Made by a program: the position numbers and the translations under genes. Shown here piece by piece: positions 54,588 to 62,927 of a DNA stretch of 64,000 bases. The DNA lies in the NCBI RefSeq assembly GCF_018967865.2, contig NZ_JAHLZY020000001.1:2480001-2544000 (forward strand), given 5' to 3'. Position 1 is the first letter of the stretch, and each line of letters opens with the position of its first letter. The notes under the pieces are model-generated. The model saw only the letters and a list, made by a program, of their open reading frames with translations, ran no database searches and was not told where the DNA came from. Source of the stretch: Hymenobacter siberiensis (GTDB taxonomy: Bacteria > Bacteroidota > Bacteroidia > Cytophagales > Hymenobacteraceae).

Positions 54588-55670
54588 ATGAAAAGCAGCT
54601 TTTGCTTTGGTATCGGGGCCCTGCTGTTCGCGGTTCCGGCACCGGCCCAATCCCTGACGGGTATATGGCAGGGAGTTGAAACGGATACTGGCCAGCCGGG
54701 GGCCTTCTGGCCCACGGTCTTGCGCCTGCAAAAAAGCAAGGGCAGCAATGTGTTCGGCATTCTCTACGAAGAAACCGATACCAACCCGAGCATCACGGTC
54801 ACGTTCGGCATGCGCGGCACCCGCACCGCCACCGGCCTGCGCCTCGAACACGGCGAGAAGCTGAACGAAACCGGCCGCACCCTCACCCAATACTGGTGCG
54901 ACGGCTCCATTACGTTCACCTACGACCCTGCCCTCGAAAAGCTCACCGGCCACGCCACCTACCGCCCCGTGGGTGGCTGCAGCGTGGGCACGTTAATGCT
55001 CTACCGCATCAGGTTAAAATCGGCCGCCACGGTGCCGGCCGGGGCCGAAAGCAGCTTGCGCGTATCGGGCCGCAATGTGCTTTGGTTTGCCGATGCCGAG
55101 CTGAAGAAACCCGTAAACTCGGGCAATACCTACCGCACCAGGCTCAGCAAAACCACCACGTTCTATCTCAAGCAGGCTTATTATCCTACCGACCAAAGCC
55201 CGGTGGTGCCCATCACCATTCAGGTGAGCGGGGCCAGACCTGCGCCGCCGGCTCCGGCGCCGAGGCCCGTGCCTGCTCCTGCCCCTCCGCCAGTCGACTC
55301 GGTTGCCAAGGCCCCGGCCGCGCCCCTGTTGCCCGCCACGCCGGCCCCGGTGGTGCTGCCCACCGTATTGTTTAAAGTGGGCACCTCCGAGCTGATGCCC
55401 ACCGCCGCCCCGGCCCTCGACCAGCTGGCGGCCGAGCTCAAAGCCCGCCCGGCCTTGCGGCTGCGCATTGCCGGCTACACCGATAAAGTAGGCGAGCCCG
55501 ATAAAAACCAGGCGCTCTCCGAGCAGCGCGCCGAGGCCGTGAAAACCTGCCTGTTAAAAGCCGGAATTGCGCCCGAGCGCCTCCGCACCATCGGCTACGG
55601 CGACTCCCGCCCGCTCTACCACTCGCCCGATGCCCGCAACCGGCGGGTGGAAGTGGAGGAGCTGCAATAA
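54588..55670 (+). CDS. OmpA-domain envelope protein, tandem copy 2
   Basis: A 360 aa protein, signal peptide ...LFAVPAPAQ. It has the same two-domain plan as copy 1: SLTGIWQGVETDTGQPGAFW, RVSGRNVLWFADAELKKPVN, TTTFYLKQAYYPTDQSP, then a longer Pro/Ala-rich linker (PAPPAPAPRPVPAPAPPP) and the OmpA domain (TVLFKVGTSELMPTAAPALD, RLRIAGYTDKVGEPDKN, RRVEVEELQ). GC content is high, like the rest of the window. The two genes are 95 bases apart on one strand. Confidence 0.85.
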   Translation: MKSSFCFGIGALLFAVPAPAQSLTGIWQGVETDTGQPGAFWPTVLRLQKSKGSNVFGILYEETDTNPSITVTFGMRGTRTATGLRLEHGEKLNETGRTLTQYWCDGSITFTYDPALEKLTGHATYRPVGGCSVGTLMLYRIRLKSAATVPAGAESSLRVSGRNVLWFADAELKKPVNSGNTYRTRLSKTTTFYLKQAYYPTDQSPVVPITIQVSGARPAPPAPAPRPVPAPAPPPVDSVAKAPAAPLLPATPAPVVLPTVLFKVGTSELMPTAAPALDQLAAELKARPALRLRIAGYTDKVGEPDKNQALSEQRAEAVKTCLLKAGIAPERLRTIGYGDSRPLYHSPDARNRRVEVEELQ

Positions 55671-55781
55671 TCCCCTGCTGTTTTCACAGCTTTGCGTAGG
55701 CCGCCAGCAAGGGAGAAGCCCGACCTTTGCCGCCCGCGCCGCTCCCCGCCGCGTGCCAGCAATAAGCCCATTCCTCCCCGT

Positions 55782-56357
55782 ATGTCCCATCGCCACTTTC
55801 TTATTCATAAGCCCTACGGCTGCCTCAGCCAGTTCACCAGCCAGTTTTCGGGCGAGGCGAAAAAGACCATGCTGGGCAAATTCCATGACTTTCCGGCGGG
55901 CACCATGTCCATTGGCCGGCTCGATGAGGACAGCGAAGGCCTGCTCCTGCTCACCACCGATGGCAAGGTGAGCGAAGCCATCCGGAGCCGGCACGTCGAA
56001 AAAGAATATTACGCCCAGGTTGATGGGCTCATGGACGAGCCTGCCCTGGCCCGGCTGCGGGCCGGAGTCGAAATCGGAGTGCACAGCGAAAAGGTTATCA
56101 CCAGCCCCTGCGCCGCCCACCGCCTGGACTCCGCCCCCGCCTTTGCTCCGCGCACCCGCAAAATCCGCGACGACCGGCATGGGCCCACTTCCTGGGTGGC
56201 GATTACGGTGCGGGAAGGAAAATTCCGCCAGGTGCGCAAAATGACGGCGGCCGTGGGTTTCCCCACCCTGCGGCTGGTGCGCGTGCGGGTGGGCGGTATC
56301 TGGCTGGGCGACATGGCCCCGGGAGCCGTAGTGGAAGTACCGGATTTTGGGTTGTAG
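55782..56357 (+). CDS. Pseudouridine synthase, RluE/RsuA family
   Basis: A 191 aa protein from ATG 55782. HFLIHKPYGCLSQFTSQFSG, then MSIGRLDEDSEGLLLLTTDG with the catalytic Asp (GRLDxDSEG), KEYYAQVDGLMDEPALARL, and VREGKFRQVRKMTAAVGFPT, RLVRVRVGGIWLGDM. There is no N-terminal S4 domain, as in RluE, so large-subunit rRNA (U2457 type) is the likely target. GACCTTTG (55722-55729) upstream is a one-mismatch -7 element. Confidence 0.9.
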   Translation: MSHRHFLIHKPYGCLSQFTSQFSGEAKKTMLGKFHDFPAGTMSIGRLDEDSEGLLLLTTDGKVSEAIRSRHVEKEYYAQVDGLMDEPALARLRAGVEIGVHSEKVITSPCAAHRLDSAPAFAPRTRKIRDDRHGPTSWVAITVREGKFRQVRKMTAAVGFPTLRLVRVRVGGIWLGDMAPGAVVEVPDFGL

Positions 56358-56504
56358 GCAGTTGGTGTGGGGGGCAGAGTGGGCTCCCGCACCCCACATA
56401 TCACCATTATTAAATCGTTATTTCATGCTGCATGCATAACATTTATCGGGTTGTGCCGTATCTTTACCGTAGCATTAACCACTAGGCCTGTGCGCACTAT
56501 CGAT

Positions 56505-56639
56505 ATGAAAAAAACCGCTGCTTTCTCGTTCTCCTCGCTGCTGCTGTTGGGCGGCGTGAGCTACCTGGCTGCCAAACTGGCCGGCCTCGACCTGACGTTC
56601 TTCTTCCACGGCGACGACGACCACCAGTACTACTGCTAA
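56505..56639 (+). CDS. Small membrane or secreted peptide (44 aa)
   Basis: ATG 56505 to TAA: MKKTAAFSFSSLLLLGGVSY, LAAKLAGLDLTFFFHGDDDH, QYYC. A basic start and one hydrophobic helix, then an acidic His/Asp tail with a terminal Cys. The HGDDDHQYYC end could bind a metal, but that is speculation. The frame extends upstream to 56367 with non-signal residues. A terminator follows 45 bases later, so it is an independent unit. Confidence 0.55.
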   Translation: MKKTAAFSFSSLLLLGGVSYLAAKLAGLDLTFFFHGDDDHQYYC

Positions 56640-56684
56640 TCCCTATTGTATCGCTACACAGCACCCTATCCGCATTATTATCTG

Positions 56685-56715
56685 AAAAAGCCTGGCTATT
56701 AGCCGGGCTTTTTTG
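56685..56715 (+). terminator. Terminator after the 44-aa gene
   Basis: Stem aaaaagcctggct / agccgggcttttt (one G-U pair) with loop att, then T-run. Confidence 0.85.
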
Positions 56716-56870
56716 TTGTGACATCGGCCAATGCGGCGGACCCGGGCGGTTCGGCGCGGCTTTTGGAACCTTGCCCCCGCAACGGCGTGCCCCGTAGCAG
56801 TTCTTTTTCACGGCGGCGGGCGGCCATGCGTTGCCGCTTCCGCCGCTTCACCAATTCCCCTCCTGGTTTT

Positions 56871-57503
56871 ATGAACCTCGATTCCCACCAAGCTCAGGTG
56901 AGCTACATCATTGGCCGCGACCTGGCCCGCAACTTTGCCCAGCAGGGCCTCGAACTGGACGTTGATACCCTGGCCGGCGCGCTGAAGGAAGGCCTGCAGG
57001 GCCTCCCCAGCCGCCTCACCCAGGAGCAGATGCAGGCCGCCATGCAGCAGATGCAGGAGCAGATGGGCGGCGCCGACCAAGACGATAATTCCCAAGACCC
57101 CGAATCCATGAACAACAACAAAGCCGAAGGCGAAGCCTTCCTCGCCGAAAATGCCAGCAAAGCCGGCGTTACCACCCTGCCCAGCGGCCTCCAGTACGAG
57201 GTAATCACGCAGGGCACGGGTGCCAAACCCAGCCTGAAATCGTCGGTGACGACGCACTACCACGGCACCCTGATTAACGGCACCGTGTTCGACAGCAGCT
57301 ACCAGCGCGGCCAGCCCGCCACCTTCCCCGTCAACGGCGTAATTGCCGGCTGGACAGAAGCCCTGCAGCTCATGCCCGAAGGCTCGAAGTACCGCCTCTA
57401 CATCCCCTCCGACCTGGCCTATGGCAAGCGCGGCGCGGGCCGCGACATTCCCGGCGATACCGCGCTCATCTTCGATGTGGAGCTGCTGAAAGTGAACAAC
57501 TGA
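56871..57503 (+). CDS. FKBP-type peptidyl-prolyl cis-trans isomerase (Mip/FkpA-like)
   Basis: A 210 aa protein from ATG 56871. The N-terminal helical dimerisation domain is SYIIGRDLARNFAQQGLELD, LTQEQMQAAMQQMQEQMGG. The C-terminal FKBP domain is LPSGLQYEVITQGTGAKPSL, THYHGTLINGTVFDSSYQRG, VIAGWTEALQLMPEGSKYRL, YIPSDLAYGKRGAGRDIPGD, LIFDVELLKVN. No signal peptide is apparent from this start, so it is probably cytosolic, unlike FkpA. It speeds proline isomerisation and folding. Confidence 0.92.
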   Translation: MNLDSHQAQVSYIIGRDLARNFAQQGLELDVDTLAGALKEGLQGLPSRLTQEQMQAAMQQMQEQMGGADQDDNSQDPESMNNNKAEGEAFLAENASKAGVTTLPSGLQYEVITQGTGAKPSLKSSVTTHYHGTLINGTVFDSSYQRGQPATFPVNGVIAGWTEALQLMPEGSKYRLYIPSDLAYGKRGAGRDIPGDTALIFDVELLKVNN

Positions 57504-57599
57504 GCGAGCGTAGCGGCGGGAAATATTCCCGCCGCTACCCGCACGGCGGCCCCTGCCTGGAGCCGCCCTACCAGCACCATTCCGGCTGTTTCCAAGACC

Positions 57600-58286
57600 A
57601 TGAATCCCTTCGAAGCCCAGCCGCCCGCTGACCAGCCCAAAGAGGCCCCGGAACAACCTTCCGGGGCCTCTTTGCTGCCTACGCCCGGTTCGGCAGCGGT
57701 TCCTGCCCCCGCCGCGCCCCACTACCAGCCCGCCCCGCTCATCGAGCCGCTGCCGGAGCTGCCGCCCCTGCCCGAAGTACGGTCCGACGACGGCCGCGTG
57801 GTGCTCTCCGGTAGTACCGTAACGGTGCAGGGCCAGCAGTTCTCGCTGCGCGAGCTGGAGCGGGCCGAAATCACGCCCGTGAAGTGGATACTCTGGTACC
57901 TGCTCGGGGGCCTGGGGCTAGCCTTCGTTATGATAGCCTTTTTGCAAAACCAGCTCCGCACCGGCCCGGCCATGCTGGGCATGGTGGCCACGGCGCTGCT
58001 GCTGGCCTACGGGCATCGCGGGACCAACCGCCTGCGCCTGCACCGCTTGGGCCGCGAGATGGTCAACTTTGCCCTGCCCGGCGACACCGCGCCCTGGCTG
58101 CGCCTCACCGCCGAGCTGAACCGCCGCATCTACCGCGTGCACGATTACGATGCCCGCGTGGCCGCCGCCGCACTAGCCGCGCACGACGAAGCCGTGCGCC
58201 TGGCGGCCCAGCTCGCGGCCGAAGCGGCGGCCCTGGCCGACCAGACCCAGGCCCAGGCGGCCACCGACGAAAATGACCAGTGCTGA
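57600..58286 (+). CDS. Membrane protein of unknown function (DUF6232-like)
   Basis: A 228 aa protein. The N-terminal 60 residues are Pro/Ala-rich. VVLSGSTVTVQGQQFSLREL, then two hydrophobic helices WILWYLLGGLGLAFVMIAFL and AMLGMVATALLLAYGHRG, resemble the DUF6232 layout (a short VxVxG strand then two helices); this is a weak match. The C-terminal 80 residues are an Ala-rich coiled-coil-like helix (AAAALAAHDEAVRLAAQLAA). A 13-pair hairpin (57639-57673) lies inside the coding region near the 5' end. Confidence 0.65.
   Translation: MNPFEAQPPADQPKEAPEQPSGASLLPTPGSAAVPAPAAPHYQPAPLIEPLPELPPLPEVRSDDGRVVLSGSTVTVQGQQFSLRELERAEITPVKWILWYLLGGLGLAFVMIAFLQNQLRTGPAMLGMVATALLLAYGHRGTNRLRLHRLGREMVNFALPGDTAPWLRLTAELNRRIYRVHDYDARVAAAALAAHDEAVRLAAQLAAEAAALADQTQAQAATDENDQC
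57639..57673. other. Strong hairpin within the 5' coding region of the DUF6232-like gene
   Basis: Arms aaagaggccccgg / ccggggcctcttt, perfect over 13 pairs, loop aacaacctt. It has terminator-like A- and T-ended arms but sits at codons 14-25 of the gene, 136 bases after the FKBP stop. Confidence 0.6.
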
Positions 58287-58340
58287 TTTCAGTCCCATGC
58301 TGGCGTGCGGCCGTAAGGCTGCTGGCCGGAGCGCATCCGC

Positions 58341-58348
58341 TACCTTCG
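58341..58348 (+). promoter_or_regulatory. -7-like element TACCTTCG of kup
   Basis: One mismatch to TAnnTTTG; 50 bases before the kup ATG. Confidence 0.4.
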
Positions 58349-58398
58349 CGCCCCGTAAACCATTCCCCGCTTAGCCCCCGATACCTCACCTTTACTTT

Positions 58399-60363
58399 AT
58401 GAGTTCCGATACTAAACATTCGCACACCGCCATTTCCGGGGCGGGGCTGCTGATTGCCTTGGGCATCATTTATGGCGACATCGGCACCTCGCCGCTCTAC
58501 GTGATGTCGTCCATCCTGAGAAGCGGCCGCGTGCCCGATTTGATTGATGCACACCTCGTATTAGGCGGCATTTCCTGCGTTATCTGGACGCTCACGCTCC
58601 AGACTACCATCAAGTATGTACTGCTTACGCTGAACGCGGATAACAACGGCGAGGGTGGCATTTTCTCGCTCTACGCCCTGGTGCGGCGGCGGGGAGCCTG
58701 GCTCTCGGCCGTGGCCATCATTGGCGGTTCCGCCCTGCTGGCGGATGGGGTGATTACGCCGCCTATTTCAGTATCATCGGCGGTCGAAGGCCTTAAAAAC
58801 GTATTTCCAACGCTGACCCAGGACATTGTTGTTTATATCGTTATCGGTATTATTGCGGGGCTTTTCTTACTACAAAGCTTTGGTACACAGATTGTTGGTA
58901 AAGCATTCGGACCGATTATGTTCCTGTGGTTCACCATGCTGGGTGTGTTGGGTACAAGTTGGATTATCCAAAACCCGGTAATTCTGAAGGCGGTCAACCC
59001 GTACTACGCCTACGACCTGCTGGTGCATTACCCCGGCGGTTTCTGGCTGCTGGGCTCGGTATTTCTGTGCACCACCGGAGCCGAGGCCCTGTATTCGGAC
59101 CTGGGCCACTGCGGCAAGGGCAACATCCGCATCAGCTGGACGTTCGTGAAAACCTCGCTGCTGCTCAACTACCTGGGGCAGGGAGCCTGGCTGCTGGCCC
59201 ACCAGGGCGAGATGCTGAACGGTAAAAACCCGTTCTATGCCCTTATGCCACAATGGTTTTTACTTATCGGCATCAGCGTGGCAACCATTGCGGCCATCAT
59301 TGCTTCGCAGGCGCTCATCACGGGTTCGTTTACGTTGGTGGCCGAGGCTATCCGCCTGAATATGTGGCCCAAAGTGAAGCTCAACTACCCCACCGACGTG
59401 AAGGGCCAGCTCTTTGTGCCCAGCATGAACCGGCTGTTGCTGCTGGGGTGCATCGGCGTGGTGCTGTACTTCCGCGAGTCGACCAATATGGAAGCCGCCT
59501 ACGGGCTGGCCATCACCCTCACCATGCTGATGACGACCGTCCTGCTCACCATGTGGCTGAAGATGAAGAAGGTAGCCATGCCGCTCATCGTCCTGTTTGC
59601 AGTGGTGTACGGCATCATCGAAGGCTCGTTCCTGATTGCCAACATGATTAAGTTTCCGCACGGCGGCTGGGTGTCGCTGGCCATCGGCGGCACGCTCATG
59701 GCCGTGATGTACGTGTGGCTCAAGGCATTCTACATCAAGCGCCGCCTCACGGAATTTGTGCGGCTGGAACCTTACGTGGACGCCCTCAAGCAACTCAGCG
59801 ACGACGAATCCATCCCGAAATACTCAACCCACCTCGTGTTCCTGACCTCGGCCGAGCGCAGCACCGAGATTGAGCAGAAAATCATCTACTCCATCTTCCA
59901 GAAGCGGCCCAAGCGGGCGGATATCTACTGGTTCATCCACGTCGACACCACCGACGAGCCCTACACGATGGAGTATAAAGTGACCGAAGTAGCCAAGGAC
60001 GACGTGTTCCGCATCAATTTCCGGCTGGGCTTTCGGGTGCAGCAGCGCATCAACCTCTACTTCCGCAAAGTGATTGAGGACCTGGTGCGCAACAAGGAAG
60101 TAGACATCACCTCGCGCTACGAGTCGCTGAGCAAGCAGCACGTCACCGGCGATTTCCGCTTCGTGGTGCTGGAGAAATTCCTCAGCATCGAGAACGACTT
60201 CCCCACCGTAGAGAAGCTCGTGATGCAGGCCTACTTCTACATCCGCCAGTTTATCGCCTCCGAAGACCAGTATTTTGGCCTCGACACCTCCTCGGTGAAG
60301 GTAGAAAAGGTGCCGCTGGTAATTGCGCCGGTGCGCGAAGTGGCGCTGAAGCGGATTAAATAA
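58399..60363 (+). CDS. kup: KUP-type potassium transporter
   Basis: A 654 aa inner-membrane K+/H+ symporter. SGAGLLIALGIIYGDIGTSP is the KUP signature (GDIGTSPLY). About twelve hydrophobic helices follow up to residue 460 (e.g. YVVIGIIAGLFLLQSFG-type segments, FWLLGSVFLCTTGAEALYSD with the conserved GAEALYSDLGHCGKGNIR loop). The C-terminal cytosolic part (470-654) is about normal for the family. Terminator and promoter on both sides suggest a single-gene unit. Confidence 0.95.
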   Translation: MSSDTKHSHTAISGAGLLIALGIIYGDIGTSPLYVMSSILRSGRVPDLIDAHLVLGGISCVIWTLTLQTTIKYVLLTLNADNNGEGGIFSLYALVRRRGAWLSAVAIIGGSALLADGVITPPISVSSAVEGLKNVFPTLTQDIVVYIVIGIIAGLFLLQSFGTQIVGKAFGPIMFLWFTMLGVLGTSWIIQNPVILKAVNPYYAYDLLVHYPGGFWLLGSVFLCTTGAEALYSDLGHCGKGNIRISWTFVKTSLLLNYLGQGAWLLAHQGEMLNGKNPFYALMPQWFLLIGISVATIAAIIASQALITGSFTLVAEAIRLNMWPKVKLNYPTDVKGQLFVPSMNRLLLLGCIGVVLYFRESTNMEAAYGLAITLTMLMTTVLLTMWLKMKKVAMPLIVLFAVVYGIIEGSFLIANMIKFPHGGWVSLAIGGTLMAVMYVWLKAFYIKRRLTEFVRLEPYVDALKQLSDDESIPKYSTHLVFLTSAERSTEIEQKIIYSIFQKRPKRADIYWFIHVDTTDEPYTMEYKVTEVAKDDVFRINFRLGFRVQQRINLYFRKVIEDLVRNKEVDITSRYESLSKQHVTGDFRFVVLEKFLSIENDFPTVEKLVMQAYFYIRQFIASEDQYFGLDTSSVKVEKVPLVIAPVREVALKRIK

Positions 60364-60389
60364 TAAGTTACGGTTTGAACTGCTATTTT

Positions 60390-60422
60390 AGCGGGGCTGC
60401 AACCAAGCAGCCCCGCTTTTTT
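60390..60422 (+). terminator. Terminator of kup
   Basis: Stem agcggggctgc / gcagccccgct with loop aaccaa, then six T. Confidence 0.9.
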
Positions 60423-60429
60423 ATGCCCG

Positions 60430-60918
60430 ATGCTGTACATAATCTGGGAGTTACTCAATCTGGTCGCACTGGGTTTGCTTCTCTGGGCAAGCTATAAAGC
60501 AGTAAAGATTCTGGCTCGCGAATGGGGAATCCTCAAAACCGGACTATTCGCATTATTGCTACTTGCCATGACGGGCGGTAAACCAAAGGCCTCGGTGCCA
60601 ATGCGCACAGCAGTAAGCAATACCAATGCGCTCCGTCCCGGCATCTATTTGCCTGTTATAAGCGACAAGTTTATCAACCGCCTTTCGCTCGTTATTATCA
60701 AGAGTTCGGGCCCTGATACGACGGCCGCTACCGTTGCGCAAGATTTTTCCGGCCTGGGAGTTGGTCACAAATGGGAGCCGATAGGTCCTGGCATCTATCG
60801 TTTTCAGCACGGCCAGCTGGCCTACAACATCCCGCAGCTTTTGCGCTGGAACCTGCTGGGAATAAACGTCTTCACGCAATTGAAACAATTGAAAGGCACC
60901 ACTTCCCTGCATAACTAA
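60430..60918 (+). CDS. Small membrane-anchored hypothetical protein
   Basis: A 162 aa protein from ATG 60430. Two hydrophobic helices at the N-terminus (MLYIIWELLNLVALGLLLWA, ILKTGLFALLLLAM), then a soluble part with LRPGIYLPVISDKFINRLSL, VIIKSSGPDTTAATVAQDFS and IGPGIYRFQHGQLAYNIPQL. No family recognised. GC content is lower than in the neighbours. Its stop codon lies inside the 66-base palindrome that precedes the convergent M61 gene. Confidence 0.6.
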   Translation: MLYIIWELLNLVALGLLLWASYKAVKILAREWGILKTGLFALLLLAMTGGKPKASVPMRTAVSNTNALRPGIYLPVISDKFINRLSLVIIKSSGPDTTAATVAQDFSGLGVGHKWEPIGPGIYRFQHGQLAYNIPQLLRWNLLGINVFTQLKQLKGTTSLHN

Positions 60919-60967
60919 AGAGGCCCCGCTCAAATTTGAGCGGGGCCTCTTTAGTTATGCAGGGAAG
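60902..60967. repeat. Perfect 66-base palindrome, no spacer
   Basis: Two 33-base arms that are exact complements, starting cttccctgcataactaaaga and centred in caaa|tttg. The core aaagaggccccgctcaaa / tttgagcggggcctcttt is terminator-like. The stop codon of the plus-strand gene (60916-60918) lies in the left arm, and the M61 stop (60975) lies eight bases beyond the right arm. Confidence 0.92.
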
Positions 60968-60974
60968 CCGGAAA

Positions 60975-62792
60975 TTACTTCCCCAGCCACTTGGCCAGCA
61001 CTTTCTGCTGGGCGGCGGTAGGGCTCGCCACAGGCTGAATGGTGAACTTGCGGTCGGGGTTGGGCAGGGCGCGCAGGGTGATGTCGCGGGTAAGGCCGTC
61101 GCGGCGCACCTGCAGCTTCACATCGGCACCTACGGGGCTGCTGATGAGGGCTTTCACGGTTTCGTCGCTCGGCGCGGCACTGTTGATGAGCAGGACTTCG
61201 TCGGTGGCGCTGAGGCCGGTGTTCCAGGCGGCACCGTCGCGCACTACGCTGGCCACGAGCAGCTTGCCGGCACGGTTCGAGAAGTTGGCCCCAAGGGTGC
61301 CGTCGGTGCTCAGCGGTGCGCTGGTGAGCGTGAGTCCGGCGTAGCCGAGAGCAGTGGCGAAATCGATGGGCTTGGTGTCGTACACGTTATTCAGAAAGAA
61401 TTCGTCGAAGCGGCGGCCGGCCACGGTAGCCACGGCATCCTGGTATTCCTGGTCGGTGAAGCCCCGGCCGGCCTTCTTGTAATACGTGTCGTAGAGCAGG
61501 CGCATCACGTCGTCGAGGTGCTTGGTACCGTTGGTGACCTGGGCAATGTTCAGGTCGAGCCAGGTGCCAATCAGGTCGCCCTTGGGGTAGTAGCTGATTT
61601 GGGTATTGCTGGAGTTTTCATTCGGCCGGTACGACTTAATCCAGGCATCAAAGCTGGACTCGGCCGCCGACTGAACGCGGTTGCCGGGCGTATTCTCCAC
61701 CTCCGTGATAGTATTTCCCAGCTTACCCAGGTACTCCTCACGGCTGAGGATGCCGGCGCGCGCCAGAATCTGCTTCGAGTAGTATTCCGTCATGCCCTCG
61801 CTCACCCACAGCATGTGGGTGTAGTTTTCCTGGTCGTAGTTGAACGGCCCCAGCGCCACCGGCCGGATGCGCTTCACGTTCCAGAGGTGGAAGTACTCGT
61901 GCGCCACCAAGCCCAGGAAGGACTTCAGCCCGGCATCGGTGCCGTAGGCGGCGCGGCTCACCTCCAGCGTGGTCGAATACAGGTGCTCCAGGCCACCGCC
62001 ACCGCGCTCCAGGTTGTGCACGATGAACAGGTAGTGGTCGAGCGGATTCTGGCCCACCACGCGGTGCGCTTCCTCGCACACGCGCTTCATATCGGCCACC
62101 AGCTTGGTGTCGTCGGCGGTGTACTGCCCGTACATGGCTACCTGGTGCGGGGTGCCGTTGGCGGTGAATTCCAGTATTTTTTGATTGCCGATTTCAATCG
62201 GCGAATCAGCCAGTTCGTCGTAGCTCGCGGCTTTGTAGGTGAACTTGCCGGGGCCGGGGCGCAGGGCCGTGCTCACCTTCTCCCAGCCGGCGGCGGGCTG
62301 CACGGTCAGCGAGCTGTTCAGCATCTTGTTATCGGCCGGGTACATGAACACGCTGCTGCCGTTGAGGTAGCCGTGGTCGGCGTCGATAAACGACGTGCGT
62401 ACGCTCAGCTCGAACGCGTACACCCGGTAGCTCACCCGGAAGCTGGCCTGCTTGGGGTGGCGTACCCGCCAGGTATTCTTGTTAATTTTCTCCGCTACCA
62501 GGGCCTGTCCGCCGCTGGTCTGGGCCTGGAAGCCCTCCACGTTTTTGGCATACTCGCGCACCAGGTACGAGCCGGGGGCCCACACGGGCATTTTCACGTC
62601 GGTATAATCGGCCGAAAAGCCGCCCAGCTCCATCTTCACCTCGAAGTAGTGGGACTGGGGCAGCGGCATGGCCAGCGTGTAGCGCAGCGTGGGCACCACG
62701 GCGGCTGTTGGGCGGGCATTCACACCCTCAGCTGCTAACACAAGTCCCGCTAAAGCAGCAGTGCGCAGGAATACGTTTGAGTTTCTAAGCAT
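60975..62792 (-). CDS. M61-family metallopeptidase (glycyl aminopeptidase type)
   Basis: A 605 aa exported protein with signal peptide residues 1-26. The N-terminal beta domain has VKMPVWAPGSYLVREYAKNV. The zinc catalytic domain has FLGLVAHEYFHLWNVKRIRP (HEYFH), then WVSEGMTEYYSKQILARAG with the third ligand. A C-terminal PDZ domain covers about 505-585 (LLVASVVRDGAAWNTGLSAT, DEVLLINSAAPSDETV). This order is standard for M61 peptidases, which prefer N-terminal Gly or Ala. All ligands are intact. Confidence 0.93.
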   Translation of the reverse strand: MLRNSNVFLRTAALAGLVLAAEGVNARPTAAVVPTLRYTLAMPLPQSHYFEVKMELGGFSADYTDVKMPVWAPGSYLVREYAKNVEGFQAQTSGGQALVAEKINKNTWRVRHPKQASFRVSYRVYAFELSVRTSFIDADHGYLNGSSVFMYPADNKMLNSSLTVQPAAGWEKVSTALRPGPGKFTYKAASYDELADSPIEIGNQKILEFTANGTPHQVAMYGQYTADDTKLVADMKRVCEEAHRVVGQNPLDHYLFIVHNLERGGGGLEHLYSTTLEVSRAAYGTDAGLKSFLGLVAHEYFHLWNVKRIRPVALGPFNYDQENYTHMLWVSEGMTEYYSKQILARAGILSREEYLGKLGNTITEVENTPGNRVQSAAESSFDAWIKSYRPNENSSNTQISYYPKGDLIGTWLDLNIAQVTNGTKHLDDVMRLLYDTYYKKAGRGFTDQEYQDAVATVAGRRFDEFFLNNVYDTKPIDFATALGYAGLTLTSAPLSTDGTLGANFSNRAGKLLVASVVRDGAAWNTGLSATDEVLLINSAAPSDETVKALISSPVGADVKLQVRRDGLTRDITLRALPNPDRKFTIQPVASPTAAQQKVLAKWLGK

Positions 62793-62927
62793 TCGAAAAT
62801 TAACTAAATTGGAAGCAAGGGCACAAAGTAAGCCCCGCAGGTTGCCTCCAACCTAGCAGGCGGCCCCGCCGTTAGGACCTAGCGCGGCGCTTACCCGACA
62901 GCCACGCGCCTTTTGCCGGACTTTTGT

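Noticed and set aside
60936..62738. A 600-codon open frame on the plus strand opposite the M61 peptidase
   Set aside because: It is the antisense shadow of a strongly supported M61 gene in GC-rich DNA; the translation has no domain and is His/Val/Gly-rich, as such shadows are.
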